Below, piece by piece: positions 14,399-23,904 of a DNA stretch of 64,000 nt. The stretch covers positions 2,886,001 through 2,950,000 of the forward strand of contig NZ_CP132910.1 in NCBI RefSeq assembly GCF_030846775.1. Reading direction: 5' to 3'. Each line of letters opens with the position of its first letter. The first letter of the stretch is position 1. This DNA comes from Geothrix sp. 21YS21S-2 (lineage in GTDB: Bacteria; Acidobacteriota; Holophagae; Holophagales; Holophagaceae). The notes below the pieces were generated by a model, which saw nothing but the letters and a program-made list of their open reading frames with translations, was not told where the DNA came from and ran no database searches. Both the position numbers and the translations under genes were made by a program.

Positions 14399-16243
14399 CT
14401 AGAGGACCGTCTCGCGGACGATTTCCTCGATGGTGGTGACGCCGTCCAGGACCTTGCGGCAACCCGAACGCCTCAGGGTGATCATCCCTTCCTTCTGGGC
14501 CTGCTCCCTCAGCTCGATGGCGCTCGCCCCGGTGAGGATCATGTCCTTGAGAGTCTCGGACATCTCCAGTACTTCGTAAAGCCCCACGCGGCCCTTGTAG
14601 CCCCGGCCCCCGCAGATCTCGCAGCCGGCGCCCTTCTTCAGGATGACGCCGCGCTTGACCTCCTCCTCCGTGAAGCCCACCTTGAGCAGGGCCTCCGGGG
14701 GCGGCTGGTGCGGATCGGGCTGCTTGCAGTTGGCGCAGATGCGCCGGACCAGGCGCTGGGCGCAGATGATGTTGACGGAGGTGGCCACCAGGAACGGCTC
14801 CACGCCCATGTTCATGAGGCGGTTGATGGTGGAGGGGGCGTCGTTGGTGTGGAGGGTGGAGAGCACCAGGTGGCCCGTGAGGGAGGCCTTGATGGCGATC
14901 TCGGCCGTCTCGAAGTCCCGGATCTCGCCCACCAGGATGATGTTGGGATCCTGGCGCAGGAAGCTGCGCAGGGCCGCCGCGAAGTTCAGGCCGATCTGCT
15001 CCTTCATCTGCACCTGGTTGATGCCGGCGAAGTTGAATTCGACGGGATCCTCGGCGGTCATGATGTTCACGTCCGCGGTGTTGAGCTTGGAGATGGAGGA
15101 ATAGAGGGTGTTGGTCTTGCCCGATCCGGTGGGCCCGGTCACCAGCACCATGCCGTAGGGCTTGCTGATCTGGCGGTCCCACTGCTGGAGGCTCTCGGGC
15201 TCGAAGCCCAGCTTGGTGAGGTCCAGCATGAGCTTGTCCGAGTCCAGGAGCCGCAGCACGATCTTCTCGCCGAAAAGCGTCGGAAGGATGCTCACCCGGT
15301 AGTCGATGACCTTCTGCTTGCCGCCCAGCTGCACCCGCAGCTTGATGCGGCCGTCCTGGGGCAGGCGCTTTTCCGCGATGTTGAGCTTGGCCAGGATCTT
15401 GACGCGGGAGGTGACGGGGTCCTTGAGCTTGATGCTGGGCCGCATCACCTCCTGGAGCAGGCCGTCGATGCGGAACCGGATGCGGTAGTGCTTCTCGTAG
15501 GGCTCGATGTGGATGTCGGAGGCGCCCTTGCGGATGGCGTCGATGAGCACGATGTTCACGAGCCGCACCACCGGGGCGTCCTCGGACGCCTTGCCCAGGG
15601 CCGTGGCGTTGACCTCGTCCTCCTCGTCCAGCGTCTCGTACTGGGTGGACTCGGCCATCTCCTCCTCGAGGCCCTTCAGGTCGAGGCTGGCGTCCTCGTG
15701 GTCCCCGAAGTCGTCGGAGGGCCCGCCGGCGGAGGCGCCGGCGTCCGAACCCGGCGCCCCGGCGTTGTAGACGCCGCGCCCGTCGTCCTGGCGGTCCCGC
15801 AGGCGGACGGCACTGGTGCCGCCGTAGTAGCGTTCGATCGCCCGTACCAGCCCCCGTTCCGAGGACACCACCGGGTCGATGTTGTAGCCCGTGTGGAACC
15901 GCACGTCGTCCATGGCGAAGATGTCCGTGGGATCGGACATGGCCATGGTGAGCACGTTCCCGGACCGCTGCAGGGGGAGGACCTTGTGCTTGTTGGCCAG
16001 CTCGGAGGGCACCAGGGCGATGACGGAGGGTTCGATGGGGGGCCACTGGTCCAGGTCGGCCGCCGGCACGCCGTACTGCATCCCCAGGAAGCTCACGATG
16101 TCCTGGTCCGAGCAGAATCCCAGGCGGACCACGATGCTGCCGAGCTTCCCGCCTTCGCGGCGCTGCAGCTTGATGGCGTCGTCCAGCTGAATTTCCGTTA
16201 TCAGCTGAGCCTTCACAAGCATTTCACCTAGCTTGCTAGCCAA
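14399..16243 (-). CDS. pilB: Type IV pilus extension ATPase PilB
   Basis: The GspE/PilB extension motor, 614 residues. It has an N-terminal MshEN-like domain (residues ~1-140, LGEMLVKAQLITEIQLDDA), an acidic low-complexity linker (~150-220), Walker A GPTGSGKT (~370-377), Walker B VGEIRD (~438-443) and a four-cysteine zinc motif (CANC and CEIC). The chosen start is TTG 16243: GGGAGGA lies 4 nt upstream of it, and the nearest ATG is internal to the conserved LASKLGEML stretch. MshEN domains in PilB homologues often bind c-di-GMP, which fits the diguanylate cyclase encoded nearby. Confidence 0.93.
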   Translation of the reverse strand: MASKLGEMLVKAQLITEIQLDDAIKLQRREGGKLGSIVVRLGFCSDQDIVSFLGMQYGVPAADLDQWPPIEPSVIALVPSELANKHKVLPLQRSGNVLTMAMSDPTDIFAMDDVRFHTGYNIDPVVSSERGLVRAIERYYGGTSAVRLRDRQDDGRGVYNAGAPGSDAGASAGGPSDDFGDHEDASLDLKGLEEEMAESTQYETLDEEDEVNATALGKASEDAPVVRLVNIVLIDAIRKGASDIHIEPYEKHYRIRFRIDGLLQEVMRPSIKLKDPVTSRVKILAKLNIAEKRLPQDGRIKLRVQLGGKQKVIDYRVSILPTLFGEKIVLRLLDSDKLMLDLTKLGFEPESLQQWDRQISKPYGMVLVTGPTGSGKTNTLYSSISKLNTADVNIMTAEDPVEFNFAGINQVQMKEQIGLNFAAALRSFLRQDPNIILVGEIRDFETAEIAIKASLTGHLVLSTLHTNDAPSTINRLMNMGVEPFLVATSVNIICAQRLVRRICANCKQPDPHQPPPEALLKVGFTEEEVKRGVILKKGAGCEICGGRGYKGRVGLYEVLEMSETLKDMILTGASAIELREQAQKEGMITLRRSGCRKVLDGVTTIEEIVRETVL

Positions 16244-16335
16244 TGGATCCTCCCAAGGGGGTTGATGGGCAGTGTACACCTACAATCAGGTGCTTGGGAT
16301 ATAGCGAGATTCAACCAACAGGCTATCCTGGGGGC

Positions 16336-18300
16336 ATGCCCAGCGCCCAGTCCTCCGGTCAGCGCCTCGATTTGGTCCGGGAACTCATCCGGGAGAAGGG
16401 ACTTTCGCGCCAGGATCTCCAGTTATTGGATGAGATACTTCGCGTCGGAGGCGGCGACGTCTTCCCGCTTTTGGAGACCGGACCCGGGGAGGCCTTCCTG
16501 GTGGGGGAGTCCCTGCACCTCGCGAAACTCCGCCGGGCCTTCGGACTTTTCCTCGCCTTCCTGAACCAGTTCTCCGAAAGGCGGCTGGGCGAGGTGCGTC
16601 CGGCCATGGGCCTGGTGCTCCAGCACAGCCTGGACACCCTGGGCGAACTGGCCTCCGCGGCGCACCGGGAGGTGCTGGACCAGAACCTGGAGCCGGACTG
16701 GGTCATCCACCTCCTGGACCTCATCGCCAGCCTTCGCACCATGGCCACCTCCCTGGGCTCGGGCGAGGGCTCCCAGCTCAAGGACCACTGGACCGCCTAC
16801 CTCCAGGAGGAGCGGGACCACATCCGGAGCATCTTCGCCGTCCTGGCCGGCATGGAGGACGGCCCGGCCCTGGTGGCCAGGCTCAACCAGCAGATGAAGA
16901 CCCTCAACCGGGCCCTGCAGTCCGGCTCGGGCAACCCCCTGGAGGCCATCCGGAAGATGGAGGCCCTCCTGGGCGGCGCCCTGCCCGAGTCCACCCGCCT
17001 GCGGGCCGAACCGCTCCTGCTCGTGCAGCACGTCATCAGCAGCCTGCGCATCATCCTCTTCCGCCCCCTGGACCGCGGCGTCCACTGGCCTGCGGTGGAG
17101 CACATCCGGGGCAGCCTGCAGTGGCTGTGGAACCACCTGGGCTGGAGCCTGCCCCGGGTGGAGGACCGCCTCCTGGAGAAGAGCCTCCCCGGCGACGTGC
17201 GCGCGCTGCTCAAGCAGCTGCGCGAGAGCCACCCGCCCTCCTTCCGCATCGTGGCCCGGGCCCTGGTGAGCCACCTGGCCCTCCTGAGCCTGGTGGAGGG
17301 CATGGAGCCCGCGGTGAACGCCTCCATCCCCAGGCGCTTCGCCTCGGTGCCCCACTTCTACGTCATCGAGAGCGAACTGGGCCGGCTGGCCGAGCGGGTC
17401 TTCCACCCCCGGGCGGCGGAGAACCTGCCCAAGGGCAGCGAGGAGTCCCTGCTCCTGGGCGCCTTCCTGCGCCAGGCGGTGCTGAGCCTCCTGCAGGACC
17501 AGGCCACCATCCGGGGCCTCCTGCTCCAGACCCTGACCAACGACGACGTGGACCAGCTGGCCACGACGCTCGACAACCTCAAGGCCCTCCTCCTGTCCCA
17601 CCAGCGCCAGCTCATGGGCGACCTGGTGGGCCTGTTCAGCCCCGAGCTGCGCCACAAGCTCTTCCCGGACTCCCCGTCCCTCACGGAGGAGGGGGACCGG
17701 CTCCGCCAGCGCCTGCACCGCCTCTGGCAGTACATGGATCCCGCGCTCGGCCAGATCCGGCTCCACCTGGAGCTCCGGAGCTGGCCCCGCCTGGCTCTGG
17801 CCCTCTCCCAGGCCCAGGGCCAGGTGGCGAGCTTCCGCCGGAGCCCGGAGTTCCTCCTCATCCGCAGCGTCGACCGCCAGGAGTTCGAGCGGCTCACCCT
17901 GCAGTTCACCCGGACCCTGGAGGACCCGGCCGTCATCGAGACGTCGCTCGAGGAGGCCTCGGAGACCGTGGGCGAAATCCTGCGCTTCCTGGACCAGTTC
18001 CTGCTCCGCATCAACGCCCGCGTGCCCCTGATCCGCCTGGACCTCACGACCTCCCGGGAGGCGCTGCGCCTGGGGCAGGCGCTTTGCGAGACCCGCGGCG
18101 ACGCCCCGGACCGCTCGAGGCTGACCCACCGCCTGATCCAGACCACCAAGCCCCTGGGCGTGCGGGATCCCCAGGCCCTCAACCTCCTCAAGCGGTGGGT
18201 GCGCGCCGAGCGCAGCGGCCGCGAGGTAAAGACGCAGCTGGACACCCTCCTCTCCCACCTGGAGCACCTTTCCTCCCGCCTCAACGCGGCCCTGAGCTGA
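16336..18300 (+). CDS. Large helical protein of unknown function
   Basis: A 654-residue protein I do not recognise. It is Leu/Arg/Glu-rich, almost wholly helical in appearance, with no signal peptide, membrane segment, Walker motif or Cys cluster. Repeated LLxxLxxxH-like patterns suggest an alpha-solenoid or coiled-coil scaffold. ATG 16336 is preceded by a GGGGG stretch; the frame is open further upstream but that part overlaps the pilB start region. It is divergent from pilB and its stop is 1 nt before a diguanylate cyclase gene, so a role as a partner in pilus or c-di-GMP control is a guess from context. Confidence 0.6.
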   Translation: MPSAQSSGQRLDLVRELIREKGLSRQDLQLLDEILRVGGGDVFPLLETGPGEAFLVGESLHLAKLRRAFGLFLAFLNQFSERRLGEVRPAMGLVLQHSLDTLGELASAAHREVLDQNLEPDWVIHLLDLIASLRTMATSLGSGEGSQLKDHWTAYLQEERDHIRSIFAVLAGMEDGPALVARLNQQMKTLNRALQSGSGNPLEAIRKMEALLGGALPESTRLRAEPLLLVQHVISSLRIILFRPLDRGVHWPAVEHIRGSLQWLWNHLGWSLPRVEDRLLEKSLPGDVRALLKQLRESHPPSFRIVARALVSHLALLSLVEGMEPAVNASIPRRFASVPHFYVIESELGRLAERVFHPRAAENLPKGSEESLLLGAFLRQAVLSLLQDQATIRGLLLQTLTNDDVDQLATTLDNLKALLLSHQRQLMGDLVGLFSPELRHKLFPDSPSLTEEGDRLRQRLHRLWQYMDPALGQIRLHLELRSWPRLALALSQAQGQVASFRRSPEFLLIRSVDRQEFERLTLQFTRTLEDPAVIETSLEEASETVGEILRFLDQFLLRINARVPLIRLDLTTSREALRLGQALCETRGDAPDRSRLTHRLIQTTKPLGVRDPQALNLLKRWVRAERSGREVKTQLDTLLSHLEHLSSRLNAALS

Positions 18301-18301
18301 C

Positions 18302-19474
18302 ATGACCATCGGCCTCCTCGCGATCCACCCTGCCCAGGGGCTCCCGGCCCTGGAGGAGGCCCTGGCCTCGTGGGGGCACGGCCTCTCGCCCGAGCCCGGG
18401 GACGGGACCGTGGTCATCGTCGCCGACCGCCCCGACCCCAGGTGGATCCCCCCTTCCGGTTCCGAGATCCTCTGGTGGGTGAAGGAGGCCGACCCCGAGG
18501 AGGTGAGCCTTGTGCTGAGCCTGCGCTTCGGCTGGGTGGCACGCCAGGACCAGCCCCTGGACCGGGTGCGGGAGGCCCTCCACCGCATCCGCAGCCGGGA
18601 CCTGGGCAGCGACGGCTGGCTCCGGCAGATGATCCACCTGGCCACCCTGGACGAGCTGCTCAGGCCCATCCTCGCCCGGGCCATGGGCCTTTCCGCCGCC
18701 CGGGGCGGGGCCATCTGGATCCGCCAGGAGGAGAGCTTCTTCCAGCGCTGCGGGGCGGGCTTCCCCGAGGCCCCGGTGGGGTTCAGCGAGGCCGAGGCCC
18801 TGGTGGAGGCCGGGGAGGCCTTCTTCCTGTGTCCCCGCGAGAAGCTGGGCCTCCTGCGCCTGGTGGAGCCCCGGGCGCCCCAGGACACGTTCCTGGGCTG
18901 GATCACGGAGGTGGACGACCTCCTGGTGAAGGCCTGGAACCTGGAGCAGAGCCGGAACCTCTCGTACCGGGACGACCTGACCGTGGCCTACAACCGGCGC
19001 TGCCTGGAGGTGGAGCTGCCCCAGGCCATCCGGAGCGCCTCCGTGCGGGGCGAGTCCGTGGCCCTCCTCTTCCTGGATGTGGACAACCTCAAGGAGCTCA
19101 ACAGCCAGTTCGGCCACCCCACCGGGAGCCGGGTGATCTCCACCGTGGCCCTGGAGGCCAAGCAGATCATCCGCAACCTGGACCGCCTCTACCGCTACGG
19201 CGGGGACGAATTCTGCATCATCATCCCCGGCTCCACCGCCCCCGTCGCCGCCAAGATCGGCGAGCGGCTCCTCAACGCCCTGGTGAGAAGCCCGCTCCAG
19301 GTGGGCAAGGTCAAGGTCGCCGTATCCATCAGCGTGGGCGTGGCCTCCTTCCCCGCCGACGCCGACGGCGCCGACCACCTGCTGGAGAAGGCCGACCGCG
19401 CCCTCCTCAAGGCCAAGGCCAGCGGCAAGGGCTGCGTCATGCTGGCCGACGAGACCCGCAACCTGGACAAGTAG
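18302..19474 (+). CDS. Diguanylate cyclase (GGDEF) with N-terminal sensor region
   Basis: Makes c-di-GMP from two GTP. The 390-residue protein has an intact GGDEF at 300-304 and the RxxD inhibitory site (RNLD, 291-294) five residues before it, so product inhibition is expected. The N-terminal ~215 residues contain a GAF-like part (TLDELLRPILARAMGL, GGAIWIRQEE) and an upstream segment without a recognisable fold. No membrane segment is seen. It is 1 nt downstream of the 654-residue unknown gene. Confidence 0.88.
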   Translation: MTIGLLAIHPAQGLPALEEALASWGHGLSPEPGDGTVVIVADRPDPRWIPPSGSEILWWVKEADPEEVSLVLSLRFGWVARQDQPLDRVREALHRIRSRDLGSDGWLRQMIHLATLDELLRPILARAMGLSAARGGAIWIRQEESFFQRCGAGFPEAPVGFSEAEALVEAGEAFFLCPREKLGLLRLVEPRAPQDTFLGWITEVDDLLVKAWNLEQSRNLSYRDDLTVAYNRRCLEVELPQAIRSASVRGESVALLFLDVDNLKELNSQFGHPTGSRVISTVALEAKQIIRNLDRLYRYGGDEFCIIIPGSTAPVAAKIGERLLNALVRSPLQVGKVKVAVSISVGVASFPADADGADHLLEKADRALLKAKASGKGCVMLADETRNLDK

Positions 19475-19481
19475 CTCCCGG

Positions 19482-20468
19482 TCAGCCGCAGGCCATCGCC
19501 ACTTCGCGCAGGAGCGATTCGGCCGAGGGGTTGCGGGCCAGGTTCCGCATCGCCTCGAAGGCCCGGGCCTGGACGGGCTCCAGGGCCATGGGGGACTCGG
19601 CCAGCTTCGTCAGGCCCGCGGCCCAGGGGCCCAGGCGCAGCCCGCGGCCCTCCCGGATCCGCCCGACGTCGCCCAGCACCAGGAGCAGGAGCTCCAGGCA
19701 CTGGCTGACCTGCTCGTTCTGGCTGGCGTCCGAACTCTTGTCCGGGGCCAGCGCGGCGCCGGCGCCACTGAAGGCGGCGCCCCCGGCCACGTTGATCCAG
19801 GCGTCCACCTGGTCCGAGGCGCGCTGGAAGGCGGCCTCGTCCAGGTAGCGCAGGGTCCCGCCGGACAGGGCCGTCCAGCGCGCCCGGTGCGCCTCCTCCC
19901 AGCCCGCCCGGCGGGCCACGGCCCAGGCGTCCTCCGCCGACAGGGGCAGGAAGGGGATGCGCTCGCACCGGCTGCGGATGGTCTGGAGCATGGCCTCGGG
20001 GCGGTGGGTGACGAGCAGGAAGCAGGTTCCGGGAGGGGGTTCCTCCAGGGTCTTGAGGAGCATGTTCGCCGAGGCCCCGTTCAGGCGGTGGGCGTCCTCC
20101 ACGAGGATCCAGCGGTGGCACCCCGGGGCCGGCGCGCGGTGGGCCCAGCTGATGACGCCCCCCTCGACCAGGTCGTCCTCGCGGATCGAGCCGATCTTGA
20201 TGAGGCCGGCCTTCCCTTCGGGGGCGATGCGCAGCAGGTTGGGCAGCTCCACGGGCACCTCCCCCTGGAACATCCGGCACCCCTCGCACGCTCCGCAGGC
20301 GGTGCGGCGGAAGCACAGCTCGCGCTGGGCCAGCTCCATGGCCACGCGGCGCTTGCCGACCCCGTCGGGGCCGGCGAAGAGCAGCGAGCCGCCCACCTTC
20401 TCCTCCTGCACGCGGGTGAGCAGGCGTTCCCGGATGGCCCGGTGGCCCAGGATCAGGGGGTCGAACAC
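19482..20468 (-). CDS. holB: DNA polymerase III delta-prime subunit
   Basis: A clamp-loader AAA+ subunit, 328 residues. It shows a Walker A-like GPDGVGKRR near residue 33, a zinc module (CGACEGC), the sensor segment WILVEDAHRLNGASANMLLK and LEEPPPGTCFLLVTHRPEAM, followed by SRCERIPF. This arrangement is typical of delta-prime rather than gamma/tau. The GTG start at 20468 shares a base with the tmk stop (TAGTG), the usual tmk-holB coupling. Confidence 0.88.
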   Translation of the reverse strand: MFDPLILGHRAIRERLLTRVQEEKVGGSLLFAGPDGVGKRRVAMELAQRELCFRRTACGACEGCRMFQGEVPVELPNLLRIAPEGKAGLIKIGSIREDDLVEGGVISWAHRAPAPGCHRWILVEDAHRLNGASANMLLKTLEEPPPGTCFLLVTHRPEAMLQTIRSRCERIPFLPLSAEDAWAVARRAGWEEAHRARWTALSGGTLRYLDEAAFQRASDQVDAWINVAGGAAFSGAGAALAPDKSSDASQNEQVSQCLELLLLVLGDVGRIREGRGLRLGPWAAGLTKLAESPMALEPVQARAFEAMRNLARNPSAESLLREVAMACG

Positions 20469-21130
20469 TATTCCACCTTCAGCCCGGCGGTGCGCAGGAG
20501 GGGCGCCAGGCTTTTCCAGATGGCCTCCTCCACCGCCTCCGGTGCGTCCTGGGCGGGCACGACCACCACCCGCTGGGGCTCCTTCTGGGCGATGGCCAGG
20601 AAGCGGGAGCGCACCCGCCGGTGGAACTCCAGGTGCTCCTGGTCGAACCGGGTCTCCCGGAAGCCGCTGGCGGCCGCGTTGCGCGCCTCCACCCGGGCCA
20701 GGGAGACGACGGGATCCATGTCCAGGAGGATGGTGAGGTTGGGCTTCAGGCGCCCCAGCACCACCTCCCCGATGCGCTCGACCACGGAGTCGCTGATGCC
20801 CTGGGCCCCCTGGTAGGCGCGGGTGGAATCGTCGAAGCGGTCCAGCAGGACCAGGTGCCCCTTCTCCAGGGCGGGCAGGACATACTCGGCCAGGTGCTGG
20901 GCGCGGTCGGCATAGAACAGCAGGAGCTCGGCCTTGGAGCACCAGGCCTCCCCCGAGGCGTGGGGCTCCAGGAGGAGCTGGCGAAGCTCGCGGCACAGGG
21001 GCGTGCCCCCGGGCTCCTTGGACACGTCCACAGGGATCCCGCAGTCCGAGAGCCGCGAGGCCAGCTTGCGCAGCTGGGTGGACTTGCCCGACCCCTCGAT
21101 CCCTTCCATCGTGATGAACAGCCCCGCCAC
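20468..21130 (-). CDS. tmk: Thymidylate kinase
   Basis: Phosphorylates dTMP to dTDP. It has the P-loop GIEGSGKST (10-18), KEPGGTPLCRELR, the DRFDDSTRAYQG segment (with F where many homologues have Y) and the lid region with R residues at ARVEARN. The length of 220 residues is normal. The GTG start is supported by GGGAGG about 4 nt upstream. Confidence 0.93.
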   Translation of the reverse strand: MAGLFITMEGIEGSGKSTQLRKLASRLSDCGIPVDVSKEPGGTPLCRELRQLLLEPHASGEAWCSKAELLLFYADRAQHLAEYVLPALEKGHLVLLDRFDDSTRAYQGAQGISDSVVERIGEVVLGRLKPNLTILLDMDPVVSLARVEARNAAASGFRETRFDQEHLEFHRRVRSRFLAIAQKEPQRVVVVPAQDAPEAVEEAIWKSLAPLLRTAGLKVE

Positions 21131-21273
21131 GCAACCTCCCAGCGCCCCTCGGCACCCCTAGAGAATACCCGCTCGGGGGCCCGGAGGACGAATCGCCGCC
21201 CCGGCAGGCGCCACTGAAGCTGCACAATCTCCAAAAATGGGCATATCCTTTAAAAAATTGTTTCCCCCCGGAG

Positions 21274-22248
21274 ATGACCGTGACAGAAACCATTCGGTGT
21301 CCAGGCTGCTCCACCCGCTTCACGCTCACCCCCGAACGCGTCCACGCCGGCCTGCGCCGCGCGAAGTGCTTCCGGTGCGAGACGATTTTCGACATCGCCG
21401 AGGTGGTCGGAAGGCTCCTTCCGGCCGCCGCGCCCGTGGAGGAGCCCTCCATCCCCGCCGCGCCTGTGGAGGAGCCCTCCATCTTCGCCGCGTTCGACGC
21501 GCCGCCGCCCCCCTCCCTGACCCTCGGGGACCTGGATGGCGCCGACGAGGAGATCATGGAGAAGACCCTCGTGATCAACCCGCCCCCCGGCGTGCCTGAG
21601 GTCGCCGAAGGCGATCCCACCGCCTCCGGGGGTTTCTCCTCCGCCCGGGACGCCATCTCGAAGCTCATGGGCGAGGACGCCCCCGCCGTCCATGCCTCCA
21701 CCAGCGAGCGCCGCTTCCTGGGCTCCCGCAGCCCCATGGACGTGGAGGCCACCCTCAGCGCCCTGGACGTCACCCTGGGGGGGAACGCCCCGGCCGCCGC
21801 CGCCGAAGCCACCGCCTCCACCATGAAGCTCACGGCCCAGGAGATCCAGGCGGCCATGGCCTCGGTGGGCGCCCGGCCCCCCACGCCCCCGCCCATGCCG
21901 CCGCCGCCCCCCAGGGCCGAGCTGCCGCCGCCGCCCCGGCCCATGGAGGCTCCCGTCGCCCCGGGCGCCGACCTCCTGAAGATCCAGATGGAGCAGGAGA
22001 CCCTGAACAACGTCACCATCGACCAGGTCACCGCCTGGATCGAGCAGGGCCGCGTCCACGAGTACCACATGGTCGCCCGCCAGTTCAGCGACCACTGGAT
22101 CGAGGCGGTCAAGGTCCCCGCCCTGCGTCCCGTCTTCGATCGCAAGCGGCGGGACGGCGCCCCCTCCTCCGCCGAGGCGCCCCTGCCGGCTCCCGAGCTG
22201 GCCCCTGCCAAGAAGAGCCTCTTCGGCGGCCTCTTCGGCAGAAACTGA
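21274..22248 (+). CDS. MJ0042-type zinc-finger protein with proline-rich linker
   Basis: A 324-residue protein whose first 45 residues form an MJ0042-type zinc ribbon: CPGC at 9-12 and CFRC at 32-35 (IRCPGCSTRFTL). A long low-complexity Pro/Ala/Glu-rich region follows, containing a duplicated AAPVEEPSI and a PTPPPMPPPPPR run. A folded C-terminal part (about 230-290, TIDQVTAWIEQGRVHEYHMV) comes next and the protein ends in KKSLFGGLFGRN. Such proteins often act in gliding or regulation, but nothing specific can be claimed. No membrane segment is clear. Confidence 0.65.
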   Translation: MTVTETIRCPGCSTRFTLTPERVHAGLRRAKCFRCETIFDIAEVVGRLLPAAAPVEEPSIPAAPVEEPSIFAAFDAPPPPSLTLGDLDGADEEIMEKTLVINPPPGVPEVAEGDPTASGGFSSARDAISKLMGEDAPAVHASTSERRFLGSRSPMDVEATLSALDVTLGGNAPAAAAEATASTMKLTAQEIQAAMASVGARPPTPPPMPPPPPRAELPPPPRPMEAPVAPGADLLKIQMEQETLNNVTIDQVTAWIEQGRVHEYHMVARQFSDHWIEAVKVPALRPVFDRKRRDGAPSSAEAPLPAPELAPAKKSLFGGLFGRN

Positions 22249-22261
22249 CAAAGGAAGCCCC

Positions 22262-22720
22262 ATGCTCTCCCTGCTCCTGCCCGTCCTGCTCGCCCTCGCC
22301 CCCCAGGAACCCGCCCCCGCCACGCCCCCCCCGGCCCAGCCCCTGAGCTTCGCCAGCTTCCGGCTCCCCTTCACCTGGAACGCCCTGATCCCCATCAAGG
22401 GCGTGGAGATCGACGGCCTGAAGGTCACCTCCATCTACTTCAACAAGCGCGAAGCCAACGTGTGGCCCCTCAAGGGGGCCGATTTCGGCACCCGCGCCAA
22501 GGTCGAGGTGACCAACACCGCTGCCAAGGACCGGACGCCCGGGTTCTCCGTCGCGGTCTTCGACGCCGAGGATCGCCTCCTGGGCGTCGCCTCCGGCGGC
22601 ACCAAGATCGGCAGCGTGGGCGCCGGGACGACCGAGACCTTCGACCTGAACTTCCGGCAGGTCCTGGAGCGGCTCCCCAAGGGGGACCACTTCTACCTCA
22701 GCATCGAACTGAGGGACTAG
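22262..22720 (+). CDS. Small exported protein, possible FxLYD-like domain
   Basis: A 152-residue protein with a hydrophobic N-terminal signal (MLSLLLPVLLALAP), a short Pro-rich linker and a beta-rich domain (KVEVTNTAAKDRTPGFSVAV, LGVASGGTKIGSV) that looks like an FxLYD-type fold. The function is unknown. The IS630-type element inserted exactly at its TAG stop: the TA at 22718-22719 is the duplicated target and the following G belongs to the element end, so the stop codon is kept and the protein is unchanged. Confidence 0.55.
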   Translation: MLSLLLPVLLALAPQEPAPATPPPAQPLSFASFRLPFTWNALIPIKGVEIDGLKVTSIYFNKREANVWPLKGADFGTRAKVEVTNTAAKDRTPGFSVAVFDAEDRLLGVASGGTKIGSVGAGTTETFDLNFRQVLERLPKGDHFYLSIELRD

Positions 22721-22749
22721 TGTAGGCCGCCAGAAATACCTGTAACGCC
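22720..22749 (+). repeat. Left terminal inverted repeat of the IS630-type element
   Basis: Begins GTGTAGGCCGCCAGAA directly after the duplicated TA (22718-22719). It matches the reverse complement of 24555-24584 at 25 of 30 positions. Confidence 0.85.
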
Positions 22750-22777
22750 AATACAGCTCGTCGCATCCAAGCGGCAG

Positions 22778-23884
22778 GTGAGAACTTTGGCGCAAGTGGG
22801 GCGAGTTGATCTAACTGTGGAGCAATTCAGACGCCTTGAGGAAATGGCGCGGAGCCGGACCTTGCCTGCGCGCAGCGTCCTGCGGGCCAAGATTGTTCTT
22901 CATCGAGCTTCTGGCGAGTCCTTTCGTGACATCGGCCAGGCTTTGGGCTGTGATCATCGGACTGCTTGGCAATGCCTCAAGCGATGGGAGGAAGCGGGCT
23001 TCGATGGCCTCGAGAGGGAACGCCCAGGTCGAGGCCGGAAGTCTTGGGTGATTGCTTTGAAGGGGCAAGAGGTGCTCCATAAGACGACGCAGGAACAGCC
23101 CGTCAATGCCACGCACTGGAGCCGGGCCTCCATGGCGCAGGCCACCGGGGTGAGCGAGAGCACGGTGGGACGCATTTGGCGTCAGAATGGCCTCAAGCCG
23201 CACCGCACCGTTGGTTTCAAGTTAAGCAACGATCCTCATTTCGAAGAGAAGTTGGTGGACATCGTGGCCCTGTATCTGGACCCTCCGGAGCATGCCATCG
23301 TGCTGAGCGTAGATGAGAAGAGCCAGATTCAGGCCCTGGACCGGACTCAGCCTGGCCTACCGATGAAGAAGGGTCGCTGCGGCACCATGACGCACGACTA
23401 CAAGCGCAATGGAACGACCACCCTCTTTGCGGCCATGAACACGCTGGATGGTACGGTGATCTCGGCCACGATGCCACGTCATCGCCATGAGGAGTGGCTG
23501 AAGTTCCTCAAGCGGCTTGAGCGGGGTACGTCGAAGCGACTCGCTCTGCACATCATTTGCGACAACTACGCCACCCACAAACATCCGGCGGTCAAAAGCT
23601 GGTTGAAAGGCCATTCGAGGGTCCACGTTCACTTCACCCCCACCAGTTCATCGTGGTTGAACATGGTGGAGCGATTTTTCCGAGACATCACGGAGAACCG
23701 CATCCGAAGGGGTATTTTCAGATCCGTCCCGGAACTCGAAGCAGCGATCCACACCTATATCGCGAGACACAATGCCGCTCCGAAACCATTTGTTTGGACC
23801 GCGTCCGCGAACGATATCCTCGCCAAGGTGACACGAGCACGGCAGGCCCTCGCGGCCATTCGGACGGCCTCTGCCAAGGGTTGA
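22778..23884 (+). CDS. IS630-family transposase
   Basis: A complete 368-residue DDE transposase. The N-terminal helix-turn-helix (SFRDIGQALGCDHRTAWQCL) is followed by a second winged-helix part (SMAQATGVSESTVGRIWRQN) and the RNase H-like catalytic domain with D179 (LSVDEKSQIQ), D262 (ICDNYATHK) and E298 (SSWLNMVERFF). The D262-E298 spacing fits IS630/Tc1-mariner enzymes. The frame has no stop or shift, so it may be active. The GTG start at 22778 is plausible but without a strong ribosome site. Confidence 0.93.
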   Translation: MRTLAQVGRVDLTVEQFRRLEEMARSRTLPARSVLRAKIVLHRASGESFRDIGQALGCDHRTAWQCLKRWEEAGFDGLERERPGRGRKSWVIALKGQEVLHKTTQEQPVNATHWSRASMAQATGVSESTVGRIWRQNGLKPHRTVGFKLSNDPHFEEKLVDIVALYLDPPEHAIVLSVDEKSQIQALDRTQPGLPMKKGRCGTMTHDYKRNGTTTLFAAMNTLDGTVISATMPRHRHEEWLKFLKRLERGTSKRLALHIICDNYATHKHPAVKSWLKGHSRVHVHFTPTSSSWLNMVERFFRDITENRIRRGIFRSVPELEAAIHTYIARHNAAPKPFVWTASANDILAKVTRARQALAAIRTASAKG

Positions 23885-23904
23885 CGGCGAACCTGCCTTT
23901 TTCT

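Noticed and set aside
16423-18906. An 827-codon minus-strand frame opposite the 654-residue gene
   Set aside because: No recognisable motifs and Gln/Gly/Ala/Leu-rich shadow composition; the plus-strand frame has a better start and forms a coupled pair with the GGDEF gene.
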